Shown: positions 21,852 through 35,429 of the stretch, piece after piece
Layout of the letters: each line of letters begins with the position of its first letter
How positions within the stretch are numbered: the first letter of the stretch is position 1
Assembly: GCA_045837725.1 (NCBI GenBank)
Contig: JBEWZL010000244.1
Coordinates: 434,001-498,000, forward strand
DNA length: 64,000 bases
Origin: Vermamoeba vermiformis
Lineage: Eukaryota > Tubulinea > Echinamoebida
Reading direction: 5' to 3'
Made by a program: the position numbers and the translations under genes
The notes under the pieces: generated by a model
What the model was told of the DNA's origin: nothing
The model's input: only the letters and a program-made list of their open reading frames with translations
Database searches by the model: none

Positions 21852-23180
21852 ATGGAACACAACCTGGCTCAAGTACTTCCTAATGACATCTGGAGGGTCA
21901 TATTAGCATTTGTAGATAATTTCTATACGATTATTGCCCTTAAACGAGTTTCACGTTGGTTACATCATGAGATCTTGAGGACAAAAATATTGGATTCACT
22001 TGACAATGCAAAATTTAGCACTAGTAAGTTACGGATAATTTTACATCATTATATACATATTATTAAAATAATTTATATTTTATAGAAATGATTTCTTATT
22101 TTACCCGACGAAAGATCACCCAAAATATTCCGGATGAACCGTAAGCCTTCCATTTGTTATATTTAATTACTAATATTTTAATCTGTAGCACGACGATAAA
22201 GATGATCTCGCCGAAAATAGTCTCATTTACGTCTGTAAAAGACAAAAGAAATGAATTAGCCAAGTTACTCCAGGTAAAATCATTTAAACTAGGAAAATTG
22301 ATTATCATAGTATTAATATCATATAATAATAGGACAATCGTGATCGCTTACCCGTAAGTTTGTAAAATTAGCCGATCTGGCGAGCTAATAGTGATTTACT
22401 TAGAACAACGGTGTATTTCTGAGCTCGACCGGCATTCAAGTGCATCCTAGAGTAGTAAGTAATATTTGATATTGCTTTAACTTTAAATTTGATGCGATAT
22501 CAAAAATTTTTGGTACATCCAGAATTCTCTATAACAAAAACTTGCAATGTCTGTCGGACGCGTATTAATTTATTATATATTAATAGCTAAGAATCCCTGA
22601 AGACGACCGCACGCTCGGGATCTATTGGCTCGGAGGTCATGCAGGCTTATTAATGTTCGATCTCGAAGACAGATCCAGTTTTCTCCGTATAATCGAGGAA
22701 TGGCTGCCATTCTGTTACAAACAACGCTCATCTTTGAATCCTAGAATGGTTTATCACCTCATTGGATTTGTTTCTAAGAACAAATCGAAACGCGCTGTAA
22801 CGGAGCACGAGATCGAGGTACAGAGCTTTTGTAAACAAATCAATCTTCTATTTAATATAATATTTAATTAATTACCACTCAATAGTATTATATTTTTACT
22901 AATTAAGCTTTCATTCTTCAGTTACTGGCGGATCTGTTCGGTTTAAAGTACCACGAAGTCCTATCCGATACTATTATGAATCTCGTGCAGCCAATTCAAT
23001 TGCTGTGTGAAGACTTAGCCACCGTTCAAATGTAAGTGCTTGATATTAATATTGCTATTCTTAGCTAAGAAAATTTTTTGCTGATCGGATTTGATTTTTT
23101 CCAGTACATCACAAGCTACTGAAATAGACGGCGACGATTTAGAGCCCTATAACGACAAGAATGAATGCTCCATAATGTAG
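21852..23180 (+). CDS. F-box fused to a degenerate Ras-like domain with CaaX end
   Basis: Exons joined in phase: 21852-22023, 22086-22140, 22189-22273, 22333-22353 (21 nt), 22404-22454, 22587-22817, 22922-23031, 23105-23180. The N-terminus is F-box-like (LPNDIWRVILAFVDNF...LKRVSRWLH). The middle matches the second half of a Ras/Rab fold: GLLMFDLEDRSSFLRIIEEW, then MVYHLIGFVSKNKS, EHEIELLADLFGLKYHEVLS and a final helix. GTP-binding residues are missing: there is no P-loop, the DTAGQE site reads YWLGGHAG, and NKxD reads SKNKS. The last four residues are CSIM, a CaaX motif for farnesylation. The protein would be a membrane-tethered pseudo-GTPase that could bring a target to an SCF ligase (inference). 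Confidence 0.65.
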
Positions 23181-23396
23181 ATATCAATGTTGATAGTATT
23201 GGCCAGCCGCGTGGCTATTGACGCTGTTGGTACGGAAAGACTGTCAATTGTAGTAATTTTTATTATTATAGAAAAATGAAATCAATTTGAAAAGTGAACG
23301 ATTCTTCATACTTATTCATTATTTACAAAGTTCTTCAGTAAACCCTCTGATTCACCTGAAAAATCGCGTTCCGGTACAAAATTCTTTCTTAACTCA
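23181..23396. other. short convergent intergenic
   Basis: This 216-bp gap separates the converging ends of the F-box/Ras-like and kinase genes. Nothing supported is seen apart from UTR sequence. Confidence 0.3.
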
Positions 23397-26249
23397 TCAT
23401 GCTGTAGCGTTCTTTTCGAGCATCGCACAAATAGCACCCATTTCCTAGAATTAACGGCGTTAGTTACAGACAATAATAATGATTATTCAAGTACTCACCG
23501 GTCGTTCATTTGGATCCATCTTCCAACACATCAGCATCACTTCACGAAGTACTTTAGGACAGCTCTCAGGTATTGTTGGCGTGTACCCCTCATCGCGAAT
23601 CTTAATCGCAACATCGATCACCTCCTCGGTCTCGTGAGGCTCTTTACGCGCAACAATCTCGTACAAAAGCATGCCAAACGACCACACGTCAGATTTCGTG
23701 CTGTACAACCGTTTGCCGAGTGCTTCAGGCGCCATCCATCTTAACGGACCAATATTTGTAGCGGTTTTTCCAACTTCTGACAATTCTTTCAATTTTCGTG
23801 ACATGCCAAAGTCAGATATTTTTGGTTCACCGTGATGCAACAAAATATTACGCACGGCAAGGTCACGATGAACGATATTATTTTGATGCAAATGATCGAT
23901 GCCCCTAGCTATCGCTTCAGCAAGTGCAATTTGTTCCGCAGGAGTGCTCAATTTGTCGGTCTCAAATAGGACATTGTCGAGACTGCCTTCGTTGCAGTAC
24001 TCCAGCACCACTAACGGCAAAGGACCATCAATCGATACGCCCAATAATTGCACAATGTTCGGATGTGGTGGGATGGCCGCTTGAAAATTGGCTTCGCGAA
24101 TGAATTCTTCTTGCGGAATTGTTGAATTGGCCACTTTGATAGCTACTTTTGTCGTTCTTAATTTGCCAAGGTATACTACAAAAGAGATTAAAATTATACC
24201 TAAATTTGGTAAAAAATACCTCTGCCAAATGATCCGACTCCAATTTCTTTGTCTAGAGTGACAGAGGCATAAGGAATCAGTCTATTGTCGACACTCATTG
24301 CCGCAGCATCATTCGGTGCAGTACCAGTTGTTGATGGCTCTGTGCCAACGAGACTAATGTGAGAATAAGTGCCGTTATTTGAATTGGCACCGCTGACAGG
24401 CTGCATAACATCGTAAGGAGAGTTGGTTTCAGGCGTCAACGGCACCGATGTCGTTGCGGCCTCTTTTTTCTTTGCCTTTCGTTTCTTCTTTTTCTTCAAA
24501 AGTAACAAAAGAAGTACCAACAGCCCTACACCAACAACAACGCCTGGCACAGCGACGCCAATTGCAATCTTAGCCGATTGCGTCAATGCAGAGGGTAGTG
24601 CCGCGACATTTTCATCCCCTGGCACAAATGTTGGTGCATCCGTGGCAGGTCCGTCAACTGGCGGAACCGAGTCTTCAGGCGAATTGACTGGAATACTAAC
24701 AGGTGAATCAATAGGAGTGCTAATCGGAGGTATAATGTCATTGGTATAATTGCCGTTTTGATCCACGAATTTGCTGCCGCCGACCCAAGTCCAAATGGTC
24801 GTACTAAACGAATACTTCCACAAATCATTCAACAGACCAACATTTCCATTAGTATCAAACCCATCACCCCCAAACAACCATAATATTCCGTCACCATCGA
24901 GCCACATTGCTGGATACCGTCTGGATCCAGGGTAATTCGATTGATCTCCCGTACCAGGACTATTAGGATAAACACCTGCTTCATTCGTAGTTGTAGGTCC
25001 TTTTAATAGAATCCAAGTTGTTCCGTCCCACTCAAGCAGATCCGCTAAAAACCCTCCTGTAACAAAAGTGTCAGGCAATTTCATGAACCGTCAACTGCCG
25101 TAGGATTATACCTGAGTCTGAAAATCCGCCAAAAATCCACGCCTTGCCTACAGTACTAACCGAACCCGAAGCAGAACGTTTGGTCAAGGCACCAGTCGCA
25201 CTCAACATGGTCCATTGACTCGGCACTGTTTCCTCGAATTTGAATACTTGATTAGTTGTGCCTTGGAACGATTGACCGACGGCAAAATAGAACGCGTTGT
25301 TGCTGTCGATCCATCCTGCTATACGAGAGCCGCAGACTGGATACTCCGTAGTAGAAGGTGTGTCTGCAGAGCTCAATGTACCGGCACAATTATTCGTATC
25401 TTCACCACTCACGAAATTCCAAGCATTATTTGACCGGTCGTAATACCATAAATCGTTCAAATAGCCTATATAGAATTAAATTAAATTAAATTTTTAAAAA
25501 TATTAAGGTAGATCCGCATCTCCTCTAAAGGAGGTCAAAAAACGTACCTGTAAAGCTAGAATCAGATCCATAGCCACCATTTACATAGGTCGTGGCTCCA
25601 AACGAGACGCATTTGTGAGTGACCCGGGCTCCGATCTCGTACAGTGGTCCGTACGAACCTCTTAGCGAACCACTGCGCATGTTGGCCCATTGACTAATAT
25701 CAGGGTCGTACTTCCAAACAGCACTTGAAAGGACTGATAAATAGTCCATTATTATTACAGCTGGATTCGAAGCGACGGTTAAGAAAAATTTTATGTTACC
25801 TGAACTCAGTTGCTCGCCTCCAAAAAGCCACAATTTGTTGGAATCATCGGTCCATGCGCACATATTGGCCAGTCCACCGGGATTGAAAACTGGATCGAAC
25901 GTTCCTGGATCGCCTCCTAAACCGATCAAGTCCTTGATTTTATTTCCTCCCTCAAAGTTCCATATATTCGTTAATGGATTGTAACTCCACATATCGCTCA
26001 ATAAGCCGGCTGTATTCGAATTTTGAATTAATAATTATTAATTTTAATTAATTTGAAGGTCTGCACAACTAACTTACCCAACGGTGAACTTTCATCCCAG
26101 CCTTGACCTCCAAATACCCATAATTTACTATCGTATAACCACGATGCAGCGCTGTATCTTCCTCCTGGATACGCTGCGTACAGAAAATTAGGTGATAATA
26201 TTGTTATAATTAAGCCCAATAACAATACGGGCCGTTTATAACAACTCAT
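23397..26249 (-). CDS. kelch-ectodomain receptor kinase
   Basis: Exons (minus): 26249-26078, 26009-25800, 25733-25548, 25465-25112, 25056-24220, 24175-23499, 23444-23397. The N-terminus is a signal peptide (CYKRPVLLLGLIITILS). The ectodomain has kelch-type repeats (SAASWLYDSKLWVFGGQGWD, MWSYNPLTNIWNFEGG, KLWLFGGE, WMLDGD-like, ILWLFGGDGFD). A Pro-rich stalk and one membrane helix with a Lys-rich stop (LLVLLLLLLKKKKKRK) follow. The kinase domain is complete: glycine loop GVGSFGR-VYLG, VAIK lysine, Glu in EEFIREANF, HRDLAVRN, DFG, APEAL. HRDLAxRN and the rest point to a TKL/tyrosine-kinase-like enzyme. It should sit in the plasma membrane with the kinase inside. Kelch-repeat receptor kinases are known from amoebae; the ligand is unknown. 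Confidence 0.85.
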
Positions 26250-26599
26250 TTGTGGTCTTCAAAGCGTAAAATAAGGCGATCAGAATTCCGGAATTATTCT
26301 GGCCAAATTTTTTTTCGGCTGCCTCTCTACTAATTAGGAAGGTGATGTTCGTGCGTTGCTGCGTGTTTGCTTGAACTCGTTGAATTTCTACCTGCTCACG
26401 CGAGCAGCAGTCCTCCTAATATCGATTATTAACTATATTTATTAAGCAAAGAAATCGGTATCGCAATAGCTTATTGGTAAGCACGCGCTACAATTCAGAT
26501 TTGTTTTTTTGGGAATGAATTAATTTCCTGAGGCCTCATAATACTAATAATATTTTTGTAATAATCTTTGTGTTTATAGGCTAGTCAACTCAAGCGAAA
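26250..26599. other. intergenic between divergent genes
   Basis: This 350-bp gap should hold the promoters of the receptor kinase (minus) and the second F-box/LRR gene (plus). An intron-like TTTATAG just before 26580 may belong to a 5' UTR intron. Nothing else is seen. Confidence 0.35.
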
Positions 26600-28409
26600 A
26601 TGGAGGCGTGCCCACAAGAAATTAAAAAATTTATTTGCACCTTTCTGGACTATAATACTCGCCTCAAAATGCGACTACTTAGTACTCATTGGCTCAAAGT
26701 AATTGATTTAACTCATTTCAAATTTTATTTCACGCGGGATGCAGATGTACCCAAGATCGTCGAGCTTTTATCGCTCCACCGATCACCTTTCTCTATCTCA
26801 TTCCCAAAATCTAATATATGGGAATATGTCGATTTTTGTGGGCAGATAGCGAAGCTTACAGCATTAACTGGCTTGGAACTTCCAGATTTCAGCACTCTGC
26901 CGCCTGGACTGACACTGCGAGCTAAAATGACGGGTCTATCGGCGTTAACCAACTTAAAAAGCTTGACGAGAGATTTCAGTAACAATATTTTTTGGCCAAA
27001 CAAATGCGATTATTTTGAACCGAGCCAGATGTACCAAAATTTTAAACACTTGACGTACTTGGAAGTTCTGCCTGTTATCATAGACCGACGAAAGGGATGC
27101 ACACGCGAAGATATGAAAAATATAGCACCTATAATTGAGCAGAATCCAAATCTACAAGGAGCTGTGTTATATTTGGCCGATAAGACTTTAACGATCGACC
27201 AAAACTTTGCGGATTTGTTTGTGGAGCACAAAAACTTGAGGAAGTTGGTTATTGTATCTAACTTCACCAAGCATATTCAATGCAATCTATTCAACAATCT
27301 TGGCGGCTTGAAATCTTTATCCTTTGAAGACCTTGCAGATGGAGAACGAGGAGTGGAAGTAGCCTTATTTGCACAACTTACAAATTTAGAAGAGTTGACG
27401 TACCTCTCAGCGGTGCCTTTAATCAATATCGATCAATTGATCAACTTAACGTCGCTTAGATTGGCCAACAAGTCTTTATTTGGATCCGAGTGGCAAAAAG
27501 TTTTTCAGTCGGTCTCAGAATTGACAAAATTGAAAAGAATTGATTTGCATTTGCACGAGCACGACAGTACGGATTATCAATTTTTAGCAGCTTTGCAGTC
27601 AATTAGAAACTGTCTCGGTCAAACGAGGTCCAAACCAAGGAGATCAGATTCAGATCTTGGAACATCTTTCTTCGCCGAAATTGACGAAGCTAGTGGTTAA
27701 TATGGAATCAAATACGAGCTTAAGCGATATTGAACGACTTAATAGCACGTTGTTAGAGCTCGAACTGCATAATAATTGTAATCGAGTTCCCCTCAGCAGC
27801 ACCAATCGCGCAGCTTTGGCAGCCGCAACAAACATTACGAAGTTAATCTTTCTTGGTAGGACTGTCGAAGAAGACGTCCGCGCTATAGAACAAATGTCAA
27901 ACTTGAAAGATCTTACGTTCTACGAGGACAATTGGGGCCCGAAGATGAGCTTGAAAAATTTAACTAACCTTGAAAACATTGCCTCCAAGACCGACGCTGA
28001 CATTAATGAGATTGCCCTCTGCAAAAACTTAACAGCACTCAAATGTCGCTTTGACGTAGAGAGTGACACCAACACGGATGTCCTTGCTCCATTGCCGTTG
28101 AAAACGATTTTCATGCACGAACCATTGCCGTACAACCATTGGTTCCAAACGATCGGAAAAATCCAGTCGCTTGAAAGTTTGGTGCTTATTGGTGTTATTG
28201 ACGAAAATATGAAGACTTGGGATGGCTTAACGAACCTCACTCGCTTAGTGTACTTCGATGGATTTGTCCAAGGCGAGCATCTGTCCAAGTTGACAGCATT
28301 GCAAAGAATTTCAACGAACAGAACTGTGCCAGAGTTGGCAAAAAAATTGCCTCACGTTTACGAGTACACTAGCAATGTTCAATACTTCAGATCCTTGGTA
28401 CGCGAGTAG
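26600..28409 (+). CDS. F-box-like LRR protein with one frame break
   Basis: The protein starts with a short F-box-like segment (ACPQEIKKFICTFLDYNTRLKMRLLSTHW), followed by irregular Leu-rich repeats through both halves (LTALTGLELPDFS, LTNLEELTYL, LINLTSLRLANKS, LKDLTFYEDNW, LTNLTRLVYFDG). The first frame runs 26600 to about 27650 and the second from about 27635 to 28409. Both continue the same repeat pattern, so one gene is split by a single-base shift somewhere near 27600-27650. No intron of plausible length fits there. Unlike its neighbours the gene has no visible intron. A role as SCF substrate receptor is inferred. Confidence 0.6.
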
Positions 28410-28575
28410 TAACTGTTGTACTCTGGGAACAAATCCACTGCGATTTAAATAAACCGACAAATAGTATATTAATTGTTTATTTGAATATGCAACATGTTGA
28501 TACGTGTTGAATTTCGTTTCGATGAACTAAACTCAACGATCTTTGAGCACTCCGGTCTAGCGCTAGTTTTTTACT

Positions 28576-29980
28576 CTAATAGTTGAGAACGTGGCGTTTC
28601 TTGAGCTCTTTCTTAGTTTCAACGATGCTAGAGCGAGCAATTTGATAGAAGACGTAAGTCAAGAGAGTTTGAGGAACGATTCTGAGCACATCTGTCCACC
28701 AGCCAGCAAACAAACCAGCGACACCCTTCGCCTTAACCATTTCTTCGAAGCAATCTACTACGTTAGTGCAGACCACGTCGGCGCGCATTTCTTCGGGCAT
28801 CAAAGCGGACTGAGTTTCGAGTTTTCGTCGGATGACTTCAAATGGGTAAGACATTGTCTGACAAATACCATTAGATAGGGATTGATTGATATTTTTCACG
28901 TATTACTTACGTTAGCGACCGCAGATTCAATCATGTAGCGGATCAAAGGTGAATCTGTTGAGCTGAGAATTTGACGGCTCAATCTGTTACCGACGTACAA
29001 GCCCAACTCGAAGGGAACAACGCGCATAACGGCAGCATCGGCGCCTTTAATTATAAATTATTAGAATTTTCAGATCCTTGCGAGTTCTTGTGGCTATCCT
29101 CGTCGATCTTGAAATGCAAAAAGGCGTCAAAACTTACCCTTGAATAATCCAGCGTATCCCTCTTCTCTAATAATTGTTTCTACGGCATCGATGGGATTCT
29201 TATACTTTCTCTTGCCAAGATCTTGAGTGATCAAACGAGTGCGAATTACATCGATCGGCTGGGTAAGGGCAGTAGCTGCAGCACCACCCAAAATTGACAC
29301 GATCATAGTAGAACTATATTTAGTATATCATATTAGAATGATGATGCCGCAATCGAAAGCTTTCTAATCGATTTTTCGGTTAAATTGCAAAATGGAAAGT
29401 TTTTCAAGCCAGATCCACAAAAAAAGAATCTGAATTTGAGCTCATTAAACTCACCGAATAAAACCCTTATTAAATTATTATATTTGGGCAAATACTTACG
29501 TGTTCAACTTGGTGCCAAACCAAGAGAAAATGTCCATAGTGTAATCTACGGCAATGCCGCGAACAATAGTGTAAGGCACTTGTCTATAAATATAAATGAA
29601 TTAATATTTTTACTATTAATGATTGATTTGATTTAATTTCGTATTCTGCTCTGCATCCACAAAACTTTTCAATTTGCAAAACTTTTCGGCTCTTACCTGA
29701 TGATGCCCATCAAGTTGCCCTTAAACAAGCCCTTGAATCCTTCGTCTTGGTAGCTATCGATCAGCGTTAGGACTAAGCCGTCACGCTTTCCTCTGCCAAC
29801 TTGTTGCTTGACCTTTGCGACATCTACGGGCAATTATTAGATCCATTGAACAAACCGCTAGCGACGACAGTACTTACCCAAAGGATTGACAATAGTTCGG
29901 GCCAAAGCACCAGCGAGCCAGCCGGCAAACATTGCCTCACTGAACTTCACACGAGGAATAAACGGAGATCTGGTCGTCAT
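28576..29980 (-). CDS. mitochondrial carrier family (SLC25) protein
   Basis: Exons (minus): 29980-29878, 29823-29697, 29583-29500, 29313-29138, 29044-28921, 28857-28576. Three carrier repeats are seen, each with the P-x-[D/E]-x-x-[K/R] signature in variant form: NPLGDVAKVKQQ, QPIDVIRTRLI and YPFEVIRRKLE. The repeats also have GLFKGN, GLFKG and GLFAGWW ends. The length of about 298 residues is normal for the family. The protein is expected in the inner mitochondrial membrane; the substrate cannot be told from this reading. Confidence 0.85.
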
Positions 29981-30017
29981 TTTAAGTAGTTGTAATTGGT
30001 GTAGTGTTATAAAGAAA

Positions 30018-30270
30018 ATGAATACCGAGGCAATGCTGAATTTTGTAGTGAGCCCCGCGTGATTTGTTAAATCAGAAAGTTTCTAACGTAAAAATCCCTC
30101 AAATTTCGACAAGTTGTAGATCTGTTTTCAAAAGGCAATTTTTACAGGGCGCAATAGCTGTAATAGAACCACGGCCTGGTGTTACACGAGAGACTGGTCC
30201 ACGGTCAATGTTTGACAAGCGACAGCGACGTTTGGATCTACAACTCGTGAAAAAACGTTACTACTATTAA
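30018..30270 (+). CDS. possible small basic protein
   Basis: Weak candidate. ATG at 30018, a short first exon to 30044, a very short intron (30045-30075, GT-AG, only 31 nt) and an open exon to 30270 would give 78 residues, rich in Arg/Lys at the end (DKRQRRLDLQLVKKRYYY). A 14-bp inverted repeat (GACAAGTTGTAGATC near 30107 and GATCTACAACTCGTG near 30234) lies in the same stretch and could instead mark an RNA structure. I do not recognise it. Confidence 0.2.
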
Positions 30271-30586
30271 TTTAAGGCTAATATTTATTGCTAATAAATT
30301 TTATTCATTATGGTAAGTCGTAAAAATGGTGTTGAATTCCTTCAAAAATAAAATAAATATTTCAGGCGGATTACCTCGCTCAATAATCATACGCTTTCCC
30401 CTTTTGTTGTTAGTTGCAACAATGCCAATTTAAAATTAATAAGTTTGCGCAGTCGTAAGAGTTTAATAATCATTCTCTTTGACCATCTGTGTAGTTTGTA
30501 AAAAGCCGCCAAATTAATTAGGTCGTTTCAAATAATCCCTGGCCACAGAATCCGAAATAAATTAAGTTTTATGGTGCACTCGTTGT

Positions 30587-33500
30587 CTATTTACAAATTT
30601 TCTTGCTCATTTCTTCTAAGTACGGTTCTATTCGCGTTGTAAAAACTTCTTTCCAACGTGGATGTGCCTCGAGGACGTCGTTCAATGGTGTGATCATTGA
30701 AGCCACACGATTCAACTTGTCTGCTAGATGTATCAAGTAGTGTGCGTATGAAGCTCTAAGGTGTCGATTCTTATCATTCTCGTCGGGTTGCAATTCGCTG
30801 CAGATGCGATCCAACAAGCCACTTCTCTTCACGAAGCCAATCGTAATATCGTAATTATCGCAGTAAAACAAGTTGCTAATCATATTGACCACATTGTGGT
30901 GAAGTACTGAGTTGAGTGGTTGATCAAAGAACGCGTTCAAAGCCAGATCGAAAATTTCATCCGCATCCATTTGCTTGTGCACTGCCTCAAAGTTGGACAG
31001 AAGCAGTGCGTTGAGCAACTCTAGTGATTTGATCGATAATGATTTGATGCTCACGAATGCACTGTCGATCAAGCTGTGGCCCCAGAACTGGTTCAACATG
31101 ATCTGCTCTTGTTCCGCTGTCAGAGCCGGATCTGCTCGTTGTCGTGACGAAGGTTTATGTCGCAATGCGCTATCAAGAGCCACCAACTGCTTCAACTTCA
31201 TCATTGGCTTCGTTGGGCTTTCCAAAAATGTCAAGATCGCAGGCGGAAACCGTCGTGAATTGTATTTGCTGTTGTAGAAATAAATTGGAATCAAAATTTG
31301 ATATTTTTCCTTATTTGCATTAAATTGACGTACCTATCATTATTTACAGACAATTCTAATATTACAGTGATGATGGAGATGATATGCGTGACAACAGGGC
31401 TTGGCAGATCCGTAAAAGATAGTTCTAAACCAAACATTATTAGGGACGATTCAATTAATATACCGTAAATCGTTAATCCAAAGTAGACCGTACTTTTTGG
31501 ATTCGTAATATTTCCTTTTTTGGAAATTTGAATTTTTGTTTAATTCTGTTACGCGGTACGTACCGATCAGCGGCTTGATAAACTGCGCGCTTTGAAACTT
31601 AACGGACATTGGCGACTGAGGATTTCGTTTAATGACTTGCGTCACTAACTCGGTTATGTTCATCAGCTCCAAGTCTGCTTTATACGTGTATTCGGTGTTG
31701 CAAATAGCTTGAATCCTAGTATATGTATGGAATCGTTAATATCAGATGATAGGACTAAAATAAAATTATGTAGCATGTTCATGGATCTGACGTACTTCTC
31801 GAGAATGGTTTCGCTCAGTTTGAACGGATTTTCTTCCAGCTTGTTGGACCAATTAACTAGCGTCTCGCCTACCATCATTTCCCAGAATATTCGGAACACG
31901 TTGCCATTAGCTACAGTAAACGTAAAGTTAGAAGATCCGGATCGACAATAGTTTTTTTTAGGACGAACGTACCAATCTTATTTACGAGTCCAAAAGCAAT
32001 ATTCTTGTTTTTCGACGCGTGCTCTGGGTTCTCTAAATATTCAACAAGCTTGGGACCCTTTTCATATTTACAAAATAAGAACTGCATCACTTTGAACCAC
32101 TCACGACCCTGCGTGTTTGCAATGTTATTAGTACTCCACCAATAAAAATCAAACCAAATATGGACATGCCTTCGTCGGGATGGTGTCAAACACGTTTTCA
32201 GCCACCGAGTTAAGTCCGCCCAACAGAATTTCTAAACATTCTTCATTGTCGATAAGTGCCTCGATGACGAGTGTTGGCTATCAAGTGTTATTTAGGATTC
32301 GTTATAACGCAGTGTTTCAATATATATAATTTAATGGCATTATTTAACGTGTACGTACTGTAGTGAGCACCCAGCTGCCAAAATTAATGAGACTTTGCCG
32401 CCTGTATTTTTCATCTTTGAACAGTGACACGTCGACCACCGGCGCCTTCTTCTGCGGTGGATTTTCTTCTTCGCCATTCGCCTCTTTGTCTTTGTGAGTA
32501 CCTGGCATTTCTTCCATTTCATCAGGCAAACGAGGCGTAATTTGTCTGTGCGAGGTGTCTTCAAGTAGCGCTGGCGACGAGTGTGAGTGAATTAACCTTG
32601 GTATACCCTCTTTACCGTTATTAATTGTTTGTGTGGCACTTGGTTCCACTATTGGTGCCGGCTGGGGCGGAATAGGCGCTACATTTTCACTGCTCGAGGA
32701 CAACTTCTCGGTATCCTGGCTGCTTTCAGGTATTGGCACGAGCTTGTCGTTCATGTTCTTTCTAACGGGGGACTCGCCGCCACTCTCTTCGCTAGACTCT
32801 TGCGAGCTGGAATTATCGTTGGAGGCCGTGGGCTCCTCGCTGATAGTTGGCTCAAAAGAGTCGCTCATCTTGTCTTTGTCTTTCCTTCTTTTTTCTTTTT
32901 CGCCCGAGCTCCTCCTTTTATCTCGTTTCTTCTCTTTTTCTTTCGGACTACCGTCCGGATTGAATTCCTTCCGTTTCCTTTTTCGTTCTTCGCTCGATAA
33001 CTCGTCGTGTGAATTGTGTCTCTTCTTTTTCTTGTCTAGAGGAACGCTGTCAGAGCTTAAACTGAGCGGCCTTGTCGATGTGTTGGCCAAAGTCAAGGAC
33101 TGCAATGACTCGCGCGACGTGATTGAGACACGTGTCGGTGAACTCGACAGCAGGTTGTCAAACGAGCTCTCCTTTCGCAAGACTATTCGATCACGTGATC
33201 TTGTGTACCGAAGAGCCGGTCGTTGGACGGGCGCTACCACTTGTGGTTTTGGCGGGGTCAAGTACCGCTCGACGTCTTCCAAAACACAGTCAATTATCTC
33301 TTTAAGTTGTTGTGGCTGTGATAGGAACTTAATTGCTTCGGGTTTTGTCGTTTCGAAGTCTTTAATAAATTGCACGCTTCTTCGTTCGTCGAACAGCAGT
33401 TCCTCGATCCGAATTCCGCAGCTGTAATCGATTGTCACCTCGCCATGTTCATCGATCGCTATTAATTGTAGCTTTCTGTCGCTAGGCTTTCGAGTGATAC

Positions 33501-33821
33501 GAGGGCTATCCGTGTGGTCCTAAAAACGAATCTGTCTTAAAAAAGTGTAATTCGAATATTTCTAAATCACATTATTTGTGAACAAAAAAATAGGCAATAA
33601 ATAATATGTAGTGTCTATATTGCAGAATAAATCTCAGCGGTCAATTTCATGGTGAATAAAATTAAATAATAATTTTAAAAATAGAACCAATTTAATATTT
33701 ACTACAACGGCAAAATTAGTTAAAACAATCAGCATATTATTAGCTTCGCTTTATTGTGTACCTGGCTTAGCTTATTGAGGTCGCTCAATTTGAGCTTTAA
33801 GTTTGTCATTGAATCCACCAT
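30587..33821 (-). CDS. SAPS-domain protein phosphatase 6 regulatory subunit-like
   Basis: Exons (minus): 33821-33762, 33519-32359, 32277-32170, 32108-31973, 31910-31796, 31715-31564, 31424-31334, 31268-30587. The SAPS signature near the N-terminus is clear: IEELLFDERRSVQFIKDFE, then AIKFLSQPQQLKEIIDCV. A long insertion of about 190 residues follows, rich in Lys, Glu, Ser and Pro. The domain then resumes (LINFGSWVL, NEECLEILLGGLNSVAENV, EWFKVMQFLFCKYEKGPKLV) and ends in helical repeats (NMISNLFYCDNYDITIGFVK, RASYAHYLIHLADKLN). SAPS proteins bind the PP6/Sit4 catalytic subunit. The intron after 32170 has a GC donor (AAG|GCATGT). The low-complexity insertion splits the domain and looks like a lineage-specific disordered loop with phospho-site character. 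Confidence 0.75.
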
Positions 33822-35171
<1,350 letters not shown>

Positions 35172-35429
35172 CGATAGCAATGCATTTCCTAATTAGTACT
35201 TCAGACCCACAACAACGCGCGACACTCGACTCGTTGCTGCATCGAATCCACCTGCAGCTGAGTGGCGGTGGCACGCACGACGTGAACGACAAGACCAAGT
35301 CACACGCGTACGTGCATCGCATTGTCCATCCATTCTGGGCGGGCCAACAAATTGCTTGACGCCGAAAACAGTAAGCAATCTAAAAATATGTAAGTACAAA
35401 GCGAATGTACTTATTATTATCGCTAATAG

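Noticed and set aside
30120-30160. U4-like Sm-site string GGCAATTTTTACAG
   Set aside because: The rest of U4 (5' stem and the U6-pairing region) is absent upstream, so the match is chance.
32633-33427. Long plus-strand ORF rich in Ser, Leu and Phe
   Set aside because: It is the complement of the low-complexity insertion of the SAPS gene, which has splice sites and family motifs.
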